A stretch of DNA of 13,351 bases from Hydrogenophaga sp. (GTDB taxonomy: Bacteria; Pseudomonadota; Gammaproteobacteria; Burkholderiales; Burkholderiaceae_C): the NCBI GenBank assembly GCA_011390855.1, contig JAABRN010000068.1, forward strand, positions 1 to 13,351. Direction: 5' to 3'. The first letter of the stretch is position 1; each line of letters begins with the position of its first letter. The notes below the pieces were generated by a model that was not told the DNA's origin, did no database searches, and was given only the letters and a program-made list of their open reading frames with translations. A program made the position numbers and the translations under genes. This document shows, one piece after another, positions 1 through 6,405 of this stretch.

Positions 1-2
1 CC

Positions 3-56
3 GCAGAAGACCTGCGCGCCGATCTGGCGCAGGCGCTGCCTGCCCTGAGTGCCTGA
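3..56 (+). CDS. 3' end of an unidentified upstream gene
   Basis: The frame beginning at base 3 is open from the left edge and ends in TGA at 54-56, giving the tail AEDLRADLAQALPALSA. It looks like a C-terminal amphipathic helix, with alternating Leu/Ala and charged residues. Only 17 residues are visible, so the product cannot be named. The next gene starts 31 bp later on the same strand, so the two may be co-transcribed. The other forward frames also stop early; this one is preferred for its natural codon use and helix-like content. Confidence 0.45.
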   Translation, partial: AEDLRADLAQALPALSA

Positions 57-87
57 TCCCTTTTCCACCCTCTAAAGAAAGACAGTT

Positions 88-294
88 TTGGCCACTCCCA
101 ACTACGGATTCGAAAAACGTCAACGCGAACTCGCCAAGAAGAAGAAGAAGGAAGAAAAGCTCAGAGCCAAGGCGGCGGGCAAGCGCCACGATGGTACGGA
201 TGCGCCGGAGGACGATGCCGATGAAAGTCAGCAACCCGGCACTGCGCAAGCTGAACCCTCTCCTGGAAGCGCGGGCCCCGCCGGCACCCCCTGA
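88..294 (+). CDS. small Lys-rich hypothetical protein with TTG start
   Basis: A 68-residue protein of unknown function. Residues 1-30 are strongly basic and predicted helical, starting ATPNYGFEKRQRELAKKKKK. The rest is acidic, then Pro/Gly/Ala-rich and probably disordered. There is no ATG in frame. TTG at 88 is preceded by AAAGAAAG about 7-9 nt upstream, a fair Shine-Dalgarno. From memory, short proteins with the same N-terminal pattern are common in Comamonadaceae, and that supports the TTG start. The Lys-rich helix could bind nucleic acid or ribosomes, but this is a guess. There is no signal peptide, membrane segment or Cys. It is convergent with mnmH; the 49-bp gap shows no clear terminator. 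Confidence 0.75.
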   Translation: MATPNYGFEKRQRELAKKKKKEEKLRAKAAGKRHDGTDAPEDDADESQQPGTAQAEPSPGSAGPAGTP

Positions 295-343
295 CGGCGA
301 AATCAGCGCCAGACCCAGATTCAGGTTGGGCAATAGCCGGAAT

Positions 344-1420
344 TCAGTTCGCGGACTCTACCGGTGCATGCGCGATGAGGGCCGTGGCCATTTCGACAAA
401 AGATGCTGGCGTCCGGTCGGGTAGTTCAAGTGGCAACGCGTGAGGAAACAGCTTGAAGTTTCTTTCGATGGACTGCGAGTACATGGGGTCGTAGTGCTGA
501 GTCAGCAGTTCTTGTACGACCGAGGGCGTTTGTCCAGCATGCACCTTGGCGATCCAGTCTGACACCACCGCCTTGCCCCGGAGCTCAACCAGCGCCCCCA
601 GGCGCTCGCAGAAGTGGGCGGGATCCTGAACAAAAAAATCGTAATCCTCCAGCAACAGGGCGACGCGCTCTGAATCGCTGAGGCGCAGGTCCATGCATGG
701 GCTTTTGCGCATGGTCTCCATCAGGCTGTCGGGTACCCGAAGGTTCCCCACCTTCTTGCTCTCGCTCTCCACGTACACCACCTGAGCCGGATCGAACTGG
801 CGCAGGGTTTTCCAGATCAGGCTGTCAAACCGCTTCTGGCTTGGCTGGGCTGTTCCAGGAATGTGTCCGAGCACGGAGCTGCGGTGAGCGGCCAGGGCTT
901 CAAGGTCGAGCACCTGCGCGTTCTGAGCGGCCAGGGCATGCAGCAAACGGGTTTTTCCGCTGCCCGTGGGGCCGCAAATCACCCGGTACTCGAACTTCAA
1001 CGCTGTTTGCGCAAGATCGTCCACCAGGGCCGCGCGCCAGGCCTTGTAGCCCCCTTCAATCAGCGTGACCTGAAATCCGATGGCGCCAAGGATGGTGGCC
1101 AGGGCGCCGCTTCGGTTGCCGCCTCGCCAGCAGTAAACCAGCGGTTTCCAGTCCCTGGGTTTTTCGATCACTTCGCGTTCAATATGCGCCGCGATGTTTT
1201 TTGCCGCCAGAGCGGCTCCCCGCTTTTTGGCCTCAAACGCATTGACCTGCTTGTACATGGTGCCAATGGCGATGCGCTCGGCGTTGTTGAGCGTTGGCCA
1301 GTTCACTGCACCAGGTACGTGATCCAGCGCATGCTCGTCTTCAGAGCGGGCATCGATGATGGTGTGGAAATCGTCCAGGCGAGCGAGCACATCAGAGGCT
1401 GGCAGAGTGAGAACCGGCAT
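344..1420 (-). CDS. mnmH: tRNA 2-selenouridine(34) synthase MnmH
   Basis: This enzyme replaces the sulfur of 2-thiouridine at the tRNA wobble base (U34 of Lys, Glu and Gln tRNAs) with selenium from selenophosphate. The family also makes a 2-geranylthio intermediate. The 358-aa product is close to the E. coli enzyme (about 364). Residues 1-130 form a rhodanese domain whose active-site loop YCWRGGNRS puts the catalytic Cys at residue 97, the same number as in E. coli. A P-loop, GPTGSGKT, follows at 150-157 in the C-terminal ATPase-like domain. The ATG at 1420 lies only 6 bp after the tesA stop and has a weak Shine-Dalgarno, so it is probably co-transcribed with, and perhaps translationally coupled to, tesA. 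Selenophosphate synthetase (SelD), needed for the selenium reaction, is not in this window. Confidence 0.95.
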   Translation of the reverse strand: MPVLTLPASDVLARLDDFHTIIDARSEDEHALDHVPGAVNWPTLNNAERIAIGTMYKQVNAFEAKKRGAALAAKNIAAHIEREVIEKPRDWKPLVYCWRGGNRSGALATILGAIGFQVTLIEGGYKAWRAALVDDLAQTALKFEYRVICGPTGSGKTRLLHALAAQNAQVLDLEALAAHRSSVLGHIPGTAQPSQKRFDSLIWKTLRQFDPAQVVYVESESKKVGNLRVPDSLMETMRKSPCMDLRLSDSERVALLLEDYDFFVQDPAHFCERLGALVELRGKAVVSDWIAKVHAGQTPSVVQELLTQHYDPMYSQSIERNFKLFPHALPLELPDRTPASFVEMATALIAHAPVESAN

Positions 1421-1426
1421 GTCCGT

Positions 1427-2092
1427 TTAACGCTTTCGGAGCAGTTTGCTCATTTCGGGCCATACGTTGGCCAGCATGAGCGGCTGCGCACTTTCGTTGG
1501 GATGAATGCGGTCGCTCTGGAACAATTTGAGGGGGTCGGCAGTGTCGGCGACGTTCTTGAGGAAGAACGGGACCAGTGCGGTCTGTTCTGCCTTGGCCAC
1601 GGCGCTGAACAGCTCCCGGAACTCCTGAGCGTACTTGGCCCCGTAGTTGGGCGGCATTTCCATGCCCAACAGCAGCACCTGCGCGCCAGCTTCACGGGAA
1701 AGCCGCGCCATGGTGGCCAGGTTGTCCCGGGTCATGTTCAAAGGCAATCCGCGCAAGGCGTCGTTGGCACCCAGCTCGATGATCACATGCGATGGCTGGT
1801 GCTGCCGAAGCAGCGCCGGGAGGCGCGAGCGTCCGCCAGAGGTGGTGTCGCCACTGATGCTGGCATTCACCACCTGGGCAGGAACCTTCTCTTTGCCCAA
1901 GCGCTCCTCCAACAGGGCCACCCAGCCCTTTCCACGCTGAAGGCCATATTCGGCGCTCAGCGAGTCGCCAACCACCAGGATCAGCGGGTTTTTGGGTGCG
2001 GCCTTGGCCTGTGCAGTCTGCGACAGGGCGATCGAGCAAGTCCCCATCGACAGAGCCGCCGCCGTCAGGGCGTTAAAGTGACGTCGTTTCAA
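1427..2092 (-). CDS. tesA: TesA-type SGNH esterase/thioesterase I, exported
   Basis: A periplasmic SGNH (GDSL) hydrolase like E. coli TesA, which acts as thioesterase I, protease I and lysophospholipase L1. With the TTG start at 2092 it has 221 aa. The four SGNH blocks are present: GDSLS with nucleophile Ser44, Gly81 in ASISGDT, Asn110 in GAND, and Asp194/His197 in DRIHP. The N-terminus MKRRHFNALTAAALSMG is a signal peptide with a twin-arginine-like RRxF, probably cleaved after AQA near residue 29. I chose TTG because AAGGA lies about 9 nt upstream. The ATG at 2110 in the same frame has no Shine-Dalgarno and would overlap the divergent gene by 2 bp, but it cannot be excluded (227 aa). The divergent tesA-ybbA layout is known from E. 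coli. mnmH follows in the same direction. Confidence 0.92.
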   Translation of the reverse strand: MKRRHFNALTAAALSMGTCSIALSQTAQAKAAPKNPLILVVGDSLSAEYGLQRGKGWVALLEERLGKEKVPAQVVNASISGDTTSGGRSRLPALLRQHQPSHVIIELGANDALRGLPLNMTRDNLATMARLSREAGAQVLLLGMEMPPNYGAKYAQEFRELFSAVAKAEQTALVPFFLKNVADTADPLKLFQSDRIHPNESAQPLMLANVWPEMSKLLRKR

Positions 2093-2108
2093 CTTGAGAA
2101 GTCCTTCC
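2093..2108. promoter_or_regulatory. back-to-back ribosome binding sites of divergent tesA and ABC ATPase
   Basis: Reading right, GAGAAG precedes the ATG at 2109 by 8 nt. Reading left, AAGGA precedes the TTG at 2092 by about 9 nt. Both sites lie in the same 16 bp. No room remains for promoters between the genes, so each promoter must lie inside the other's coding region and the two mRNAs should have complementary 5' ends. Confidence 0.55.
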
Positions 2109-2795
2109 ATGTCCGATGTGATGATTGCGGTCCAGCATGTGTTCAAGTCGGTCACCGACTCCACCGGGTCGCTGACCATTTTGCGCGATATCGATTTCAC
2201 CCTGTCAAAAGGTGAAACGGCAGCGATTGTGGGCGCCTCGGGCTCGGGGAAAAGCACTTTGCTGTCCATCGTGGCCGGGTTGGACACACCCAGCAGCGGC
2301 ACAGTTCAAATCGATGGTGTCGATCTGTTTGCGCTGGACGAAGACCAACGCGCCGCACTGCGCGCGCAAAAGGTGGGTTTCGTGTTCCAGAGTTTCCAGT
2401 TGCTGGGTAACCTGACTGCGCTGGAAAACGTGATGTTGCCACTGGAGCTGGCTGGCAGGCGTGACGCCCGATCCACTGCCACGCACATGCTTCAACGCGT
2501 GGGGTTGGGCGAGCGTCTGTCCAGCTATCCGAAAGTGTTGTCTGGTGGGGAGCAGCAACGCGTGGCACTGGCCAGGGCGTTCGTGGTGCAACCTGCTGTG
2601 CTCCTGGCCGACGAACCCACGGGCAGCCTGGACTTCGCCACCGGCGGCAAGATCATGGAGCTCATGTTCGAACTCAACCGTGAGCAGGGAACCACCCTGG
2701 TGCTGGTGACCCACGATCGTGCGATTGCCCAACGTTGCGAGCGGCGGATCACGATCGAGGCCGGCGCCGTGCTGGCCGAGGCGCCCGAGGCCTGA
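2109..2795 (+). CDS. ABC transporter ATP-binding protein, YbbA/LolD-like
   Basis: A 228-aa ATPase of the LolD/MacB/FtsE-type family, whose members work with FtsX-like permeases in lipoprotein release, efflux or envelope tasks. All signature elements are present: Walker A GASGSGKST (42-50), Q-loop Gln94, signature LSGGEQQ (144-150), Walker B AVLLADE with Glu169, and switch His202 in VTHDR. ATG 2109 is chosen because GAGAAG lies 8 nt upstream. The in-frame TTG at 2094 adds only five residues and lacks a good site. The closest known arrangement is E. coli ybbA, divergent from tesA and followed by permease ybbP. Here no permease follows: the next gene is on the opposite strand and encodes a histidine kinase. 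The partner must be encoded elsewhere, or the ATPase works without one. Confidence 0.9.
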   Translation: MSDVMIAVQHVFKSVTDSTGSLTILRDIDFTLSKGETAAIVGASGSGKSTLLSIVAGLDTPSSGTVQIDGVDLFALDEDQRAALRAQKVGFVFQSFQLLGNLTALENVMLPLELAGRRDARSTATHMLQRVGLGERLSSYPKVLSGGEQQRVALARAFVVQPAVLLADEPTGSLDFATGGKIMELMFELNREQGTTLVLVTHDRAIAQRCERRITIEAGAVLAEAPEA

Positions 2796-2809
2796 TGCGG
2801 TCGAAAGAC

Positions 2810-2826
2810 GCCATGCCTGTCATGGC
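2810..2826. terminator. small hairpin between convergent genes
   Basis: GCCATG (2810-2815), a 5-nt loop and CATGGC (2821-2826) form a perfect 6-bp stem. It sits between the stop of the ABC ATPase and the convergent stop of the kinase gene. There is no T-run on either strand, so a terminator role is only possible. Confidence 0.25.
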
Positions 2827-2842
2827 CGGTGTGATGGATGGA

Positions 2843-4561
2843 TTAACGGTGGGGTTCCGACGACTGCGCCCCGGAACGAACCGAGAGGTGCTGCCAGAGC
2901 AGGGCGCGAAGGCGCAGCGGCCGCACCGGTTTGCGCAACACAGGAAACGCTGTCGGGGTGTCCGGCATGTGTTCGCCGGTGATCAGAACAGCGAGCCGAA
3001 TACATGGGTGTTGAAGCGTCTGTTGCAGCACATCCAGACCATTTTCGCCATTGGCAAGGCGCCAATCGGAAAGCACCGCATCAAAGGAATGGATCTCCAT
3101 GAGCGCGATGGCTTCGGCCACCCGGCTGGCGGTGATGATCTGAAGATTCCAGCCCTGCAGCAGCTTCACAATGGCATTGCGCACCATCTCGTTGTCTTCC
3201 ACCACCAACACCTGCCAAGCCGGCCAGGCATCATCGTTGGCGTGGTCTGGCCAGTGTGGCTGCGCTGACCCTACCCCCGCTAGATCGGGCGCAGGCACCA
3301 TGGGCAGCCGGATTTCGAAACATGAACCCTTCCCAGGTGTCGATTTCACCTCCAGCGGATGGTCAAGCAACCGGCTCAGCCTCTGTACCGTGGCCAGGCC
3401 CAGCCCCGTTCCCTGGTTGGGGTCGCGCGAAGGGTTGTTGAGCTGCGTGAATTCCTGGAACACGGTTTCCACCCGGTCCAGCGCAATTCCGATGCCTGTG
3501 TCGAAGACCTGAAGTCGCAGGCTGGTACCAAAAGGCCGGGCCGCCACGAGAACGCCGCCTGATTCCGTGTAACGGATGGCGTTGCCCAGCAGATTGGAGA
3601 GGATGCGCTCGGCCAGCACCGGGTCGGTCATGACCCATCGGTCGGCCGTGTGCAGCCTCAAGCGAAGGCCCTTGGCCCTGGCAGTGGCATCGTGCAGTCG
3701 TGTCACACGCAGCATGAGCTCCGGCACGTGGGTGGGCTCAAGATGGGGTTGCACCTGTCCAGCGTCCAGCCGGGAGATATCCAGAACGCCGTCAAGCAGC
3801 CGATCGAGCGCTTCCAGGCACTGCCCCATGCGGTCGATCACTTCCGCGCGGGTGTCTCCCCCGGCCATCACGCTGTGGTAGAGGTGCATCGCCTGCAGTG
3901 GCTGACGCAGGTCGTGACTCGCAGCCGCAAAAAAGCGTTGTTTTTCATCGCGGGCGCGCTGGGCTGCGATGCGCAATGTGATGTTCTCCTCCAGTTGCTG
4001 GCTGCGGTCGTGCACCAGCCGCAGCATGAGCAACACAAAGCTGGCGCCGATCAATCCGAGCACCCACATGTATGGCTGAGGGCTGATCAGCAGGCTGATC
4101 ACAATGGGGCCGAGCAGAAGGGGGAGGGCGAGTTTGAGCGTGCTCCCGTGCGACGAAGCAGAGAAGGAGAAAGCGATGCAGCTCGACACGATGGCCACGG
4201 TCAATGCCAGTTGGCCTGGGGCATCTGCCGGGTCGAACAGCAAAAACCCAGCACTCCCCCAGGCGAACGCACTGAAGAGAACCCTCACGCGATGCCAGCG
4301 CAGCGTGCGTTCTACCGCCTGCGACTGAGCAGCAGGCAGTTTCAGCGGCAGAAAAATGCGCAAGGCCTGACCGGTGAAAACCATCAACAGCCAGATGACG
4401 GCTTCCACAACATGATCCGGGTAACCAAAGTAGCCCGCCATGAGAAAGCTGATCAGACCTTGGCCGAAGAGCGAACTCAAGGGCGCGCGCATGCTCAGCC
4501 GCAGAACCTCCCTGTGCACAGAAAGCCGGTCAAGCTCGGTCAATGGCAGTGGCGTGCTCAT
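2843..4561 (-). CDS. membrane-bound hybrid sensor histidine kinase with receiver domain
   Basis: A 572-aa inner-membrane sensor kinase. About six hydrophobic segments lie at roughly 30-47, 51-71, 92-110, 116-134, 143-161 and 164-182, with only short loops, so the sensor is probably within the membrane. A linker helix leads to the HisKA domain with phosphoacceptor His216 in ASHDLRQPLQAMHLY. The HATPase domain has N-box Asn327, FDTGIG (353-358) and GTGLGL (384-389). A C-terminal receiver (about 449-560) has Glu455/Asp456, phospho-Asp499, Thr528 and Lys544. The HDLRQPLQA box recalls the hybrid kinases grouped with Pseudomonas ErcS/NahK (family knowledge). The gene starts 14 bp after the LuxR-type regulator's stop with a weak ribosome site, so they form one operon and the regulator is the likely partner. 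The signal is unknown. Confidence 0.93.
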   Translation of the reverse strand: MSTPLPLTELDRLSVHREVLRLSMRAPLSSLFGQGLISFLMAGYFGYPDHVVEAVIWLLMVFTGQALRIFLPLKLPAAQSQAVERTLRWHRVRVLFSAFAWGSAGFLLFDPADAPGQLALTVAIVSSCIAFSFSASSHGSTLKLALPLLLGPIVISLLISPQPYMWVLGLIGASFVLLMLRLVHDRSQQLEENITLRIAAQRARDEKQRFFAAASHDLRQPLQAMHLYHSVMAGGDTRAEVIDRMGQCLEALDRLLDGVLDISRLDAGQVQPHLEPTHVPELMLRVTRLHDATARAKGLRLRLHTADRWVMTDPVLAERILSNLLGNAIRYTESGGVLVAARPFGTSLRLQVFDTGIGIALDRVETVFQEFTQLNNPSRDPNQGTGLGLATVQRLSRLLDHPLEVKSTPGKGSCFEIRLPMVPAPDLAGVGSAQPHWPDHANDDAWPAWQVLVVEDNEMVRNAIVKLLQGWNLQIITASRVAEAIALMEIHSFDAVLSDWRLANGENGLDVLQQTLQHPCIRLAVLITGEHMPDTPTAFPVLRKPVRPLRLRALLWQHLSVRSGAQSSEPHR

Positions 4562-4575
4562 GGTCGGCGGACGTT

Positions 4576-5205
4576 TCAGCGCAATGCCACGCGCGCGAGC
4601 ATCACGGCTTGCAGGCGATTGGCCACACCCATCTTCTCAAAGATGGCGTCGAGGTGATTTTTCACGGTAGCCGGTGAGATGCCAAGCGACTGTGCGATCA
4701 CCTTGTTGCTCGCACCTGACGCTAGCAAACGCAACACATCCATCTGCCTGAGGGTGAGACCAAAATCCGCGTTGGCTGCCTCTGCATGACCGGAACCCTG
4801 GAAATCTGCAAATGCGGTGCCACCGCGAGCCAGCGACTGCAGGGACTCAAGCAGGCCGTTCATTTCCTGTGACTTCGACAGGCAGGCGACCAGCCCGGCT
4901 TCTCGTGCGCGGTGTGGCAGCAGTGGATCGTCTTCACCCGAGATGAGTCCGAAGCCGATGGCCGGATGCCTGCACCGCAGTTCGGTGGCGCAGATCAGTC
5001 CATTGGTTCCCGGCAACTTGTAGTCGATCAGCACCAGATCGAATCGGTCCGGCTGCGTGCCCAGGATTTCGCTGGCCTGCGCCCGGGTGGCCACGGCCGC
5101 CAGGTCGGCGCCGGAAGCCAACTGGCGCATGGCCATCACGAAACTGTCCCGAAACAGGGGGTGATCGTCCACCAGCAGCAGACCAAATCCGGCAAGCGTA
5201 TCCAA
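4576..5205 (-). CDS. LuxR/NarL-type response regulator, TTG start
   Basis: A 209-aa DNA-binding response regulator. The receiver domain (about 7-125) has acidic pair Asp13/Asp14, phospho-acceptor Asp61 in VLIDYKLPG, Ser89 and Lys111. A short linker (about 128-147) precedes a GerE/LuxR helix-turn-helix (about 149-206) containing TLRQMDVLRLLASG and the recognition region ISPATVKNHLDAIF. The start is TTG at 5205: a perfect AAGGAGG lies 8 nt upstream and no ATG start is available nearby. It is the first gene of an operon with the hybrid kinase, which presumably phosphorylates it. It is divergent from the lipoprotein gene. The intergenic inverted repeat is a plausible binding site for this protein or for another regulator. 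Confidence 0.93.
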   Translation of the reverse strand: MDTLAGFGLLLVDDHPLFRDSFVMAMRQLASGADLAAVATRAQASEILGTQPDRFDLVLIDYKLPGTNGLICATELRCRHPAIGFGLISGEDDPLLPHRAREAGLVACLSKSQEMNGLLESLQSLARGGTAFADFQGSGHAEAANADFGLTLRQMDVLRLLASGASNKVIAQSLGISPATVKNHLDAIFEKMGVANRLQAVMLARVALR

Positions 5206-5213
5206 AGGGCTGT

Positions 5214-5220
5214 CCTCCTT
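5214..5220 (-). promoter_or_regulatory. consensus Shine-Dalgarno for TTG-started regulator
   Basis: Reading left, AAGGAGG occupies 5220-5214, followed by an 8-nt spacer and then TTG at 5205. It is among the strongest ribosome sites in the window and fixes the non-ATG start of the LuxR-type regulator. Confidence 0.8.
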
Positions 5221-5259
5221 TGCAGCGTTTCCAGAGCATAGCGATTTCAGGCGCTGCGG

Positions 5260-5287
5260 ATCATAGGCTGTTCGGCCTATTGCGCAA
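5260..5287 (-). promoter_or_regulatory. predicted leftward promoter of the regulator-kinase operon
   Basis: On the minus strand, TTGCGC (5287-5282) is separated by 16 bp from TATGAT (5265-5260), a near-consensus -10. Transcription would start near 5253, leaving a leader of about 48 nt before the TTG start. The -35 match is weak (TTG only), which suits a regulated or activator-dependent promoter. No equally good promoter was seen for the rightward lipoprotein gene. Confidence 0.5.
5263..5280. promoter_or_regulatory. perfect inverted repeat ATAGGC-N6-GCCTAT, candidate operator
   Basis: ATAGGC (5263-5268), TGTTCG, GCCTAT (5275-5280) is an 18-bp element with perfect 6-bp arms. It fills the spacer of the predicted leftward promoter and overlaps the first three bases of its -10. 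It is followed at once by the 8-bp palindrome TTGCGCAA (5280-5287) and, 2 bp further on, by CCCTG-T-CAGGG (5290-5300). Dyads of this size suit a dimeric regulator such as the adjacent LuxR-type protein. Its position would suit autorepression of the operon and control of the divergent lipoprotein gene. Confidence 0.45.
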
Positions 5288-5340
5288 GCCCCTGTCAGGG
5301 TTGGAGACTGGCGCCCTCATTCAACAGGAAGGGACACAAC

Positions 5341-6402
5341 ATGAAGCTTCATCAGAATCTGAAATCGGGCGCCACACCGCATGCTTTGACGCGTTGGCGT
5401 GTCTCCATAGGCGGAATTGCCGTTGCCGCCATGCTCGGCGCATGTGGTGGTGGCTCCGGCGAAAGCGATGGCGCCGCCCTGGACGGCGCCGGCACTTCGG
5501 CCAGAGAAGTGCCGCTGGCTTCAGGTGACATGACGGCGCTGCTGAACGCCTATGCCTACCACCTTGGACAAAGTACGCCAGTCGTCGTTGGCGGTTCCAT
5601 GGTGGGGGCCTTGGTGGCCGAGCAAGGCACCTCGGCGGGCTCGTCAAGACCCGGTGCCGCGATCGACGCGGGCGCCATCGAAGAGCTGCGGCCGGCTGGC
5701 CGATCAAGCCCGGTGGCCAGCCCCAAAGAAGCCCGGCCTTGCCCTGCAGGCGGCACGGTCGACACGACGGACCTCGGGAGTGTGGTGGGTGTCCGGTTTG
5801 TGTCCTGTGTGATTCCGGTTGGTGGTGTTCTGAACACCTACAACGGATCCGCCTCGGTGGATGTGGCGCCCGGCAATGTCCGAGCGGATACCGACGTGGA
5901 AATCCGGACCACGGGGGGTGGGCGCAACGACCTCATCCGGGTGTTTTTCCAGAACCTCAATGTCCAGAGTCGCGGTTCAGCCTGCAACGAAACGGTGACC
6001 ATGGCGGTTGGTCGTCTATCGGGCAGCTCGGCGGTCGGTGCCTACAGCGTCGAGTGGCGCGACGTGTCTTCAGACCGTCGTCCTGATGGCGCAGATTGCA
6101 CCTGGAACGTGTCGCTGCGAACACTGTCGGATGGTCTTTTCTCCAGCGATGCCGGCGCACCGCCGGTGCCACCGGTGCGTCAATCTCTGGAGATCCGTAC
6201 GCTGGAGCGATTGCGCTACTCACGGGCCGGAGTGGTCGGCTCGTTGAACCTGCCGTATGCAGGGCAGGTATCGCTGCGCAACCTCGAAAGCGGTGCACAG
6301 ACCAACATCCGTATCGCAGATGGGGGCGTGTATGTGAGCATCTCTGGAGGCGAGACCTTTCTCAGCAACACAGAACTGCTGGCACGCGTGCGCGGGGGCT
6401 GA
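5341..6402 (+). CDS. uncharacterised outer-membrane lipoprotein
   Basis: A 353-aa predicted lipoprotein of unknown function. A basic N-terminus and a hydrophobic stretch (about 21-34) end in lipobox MLGAC, with lipidated Cys35 followed by a flexible GGGSGESDG linker. Gly at +2 suggests outer-membrane sorting. Residues 37-130 are low-complexity and partly helical. From about 131 on the protein is predicted beta-rich. It carries four more Cys (134, 156, 215, 253) that could form two disulfides. The segment from CPAGGTV to FVSC, then a Gly/Asn-rich strand, resembles a pattern recurring in uncharacterised proteobacterial lipoproteins (recall, not search). ATG 5341 has AGGAAGGG just upstream. The OmpA-like gene begins 3 bp after its stop, so the two are one operon. 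Divergent to it is the two-component operon. Confidence 0.85.
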   Translation: MKLHQNLKSGATPHALTRWRVSIGGIAVAAMLGACGGGSGESDGAALDGAGTSAREVPLASGDMTALLNAYAYHLGQSTPVVVGGSMVGALVAEQGTSAGSSRPGAAIDAGAIEELRPAGRSSPVASPKEARPCPAGGTVDTTDLGSVVGVRFVSCVIPVGGVLNTYNGSASVDVAPGNVRADTDVEIRTTGGGRNDLIRVFFQNLNVQSRGSACNETVTMAVGRLSGSSAVGAYSVEWRDVSSDRRPDGADCTWNVSLRTLSDGLFSSDAGAPPVPPVRQSLEIRTLERLRYSRAGVVGSLNLPYAGQVSLRNLESGAQTNIRIADGGVYVSISGGETFLSNTELLARVRGG

Positions 6403-6405
6403 TCC

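Noticed and set aside
191..424. Open frame overlapping the small Lys-rich gene and the mnmH end
   Set aside because: Out of frame with the small protein and Arg-rich by frame shift. It runs into the antisense of mnmH and has no ribosome site.
863..2215. Long open frame on the + strand (450 codons) across mnmH and tesA
   Set aside because: It lies entirely opposite two genes with complete catalytic motifs, its translation shows no domain, and its composition is typical of the mirror frame of GC-rich coding DNA.
3650..4657. 335-codon open frame on the + strand opposite the hybrid kinase
   Set aside because: Gln/His/Arg-rich translation with no recognisable motif, antisense to a kinase with all boxes intact.
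5407..5415. Second copy of the ATAGGC half-site
   Set aside because: A single half-site within the lipoprotein signal-peptide codons, with no partner arm. A similar lone copy lies near 12370. Both fit chance.
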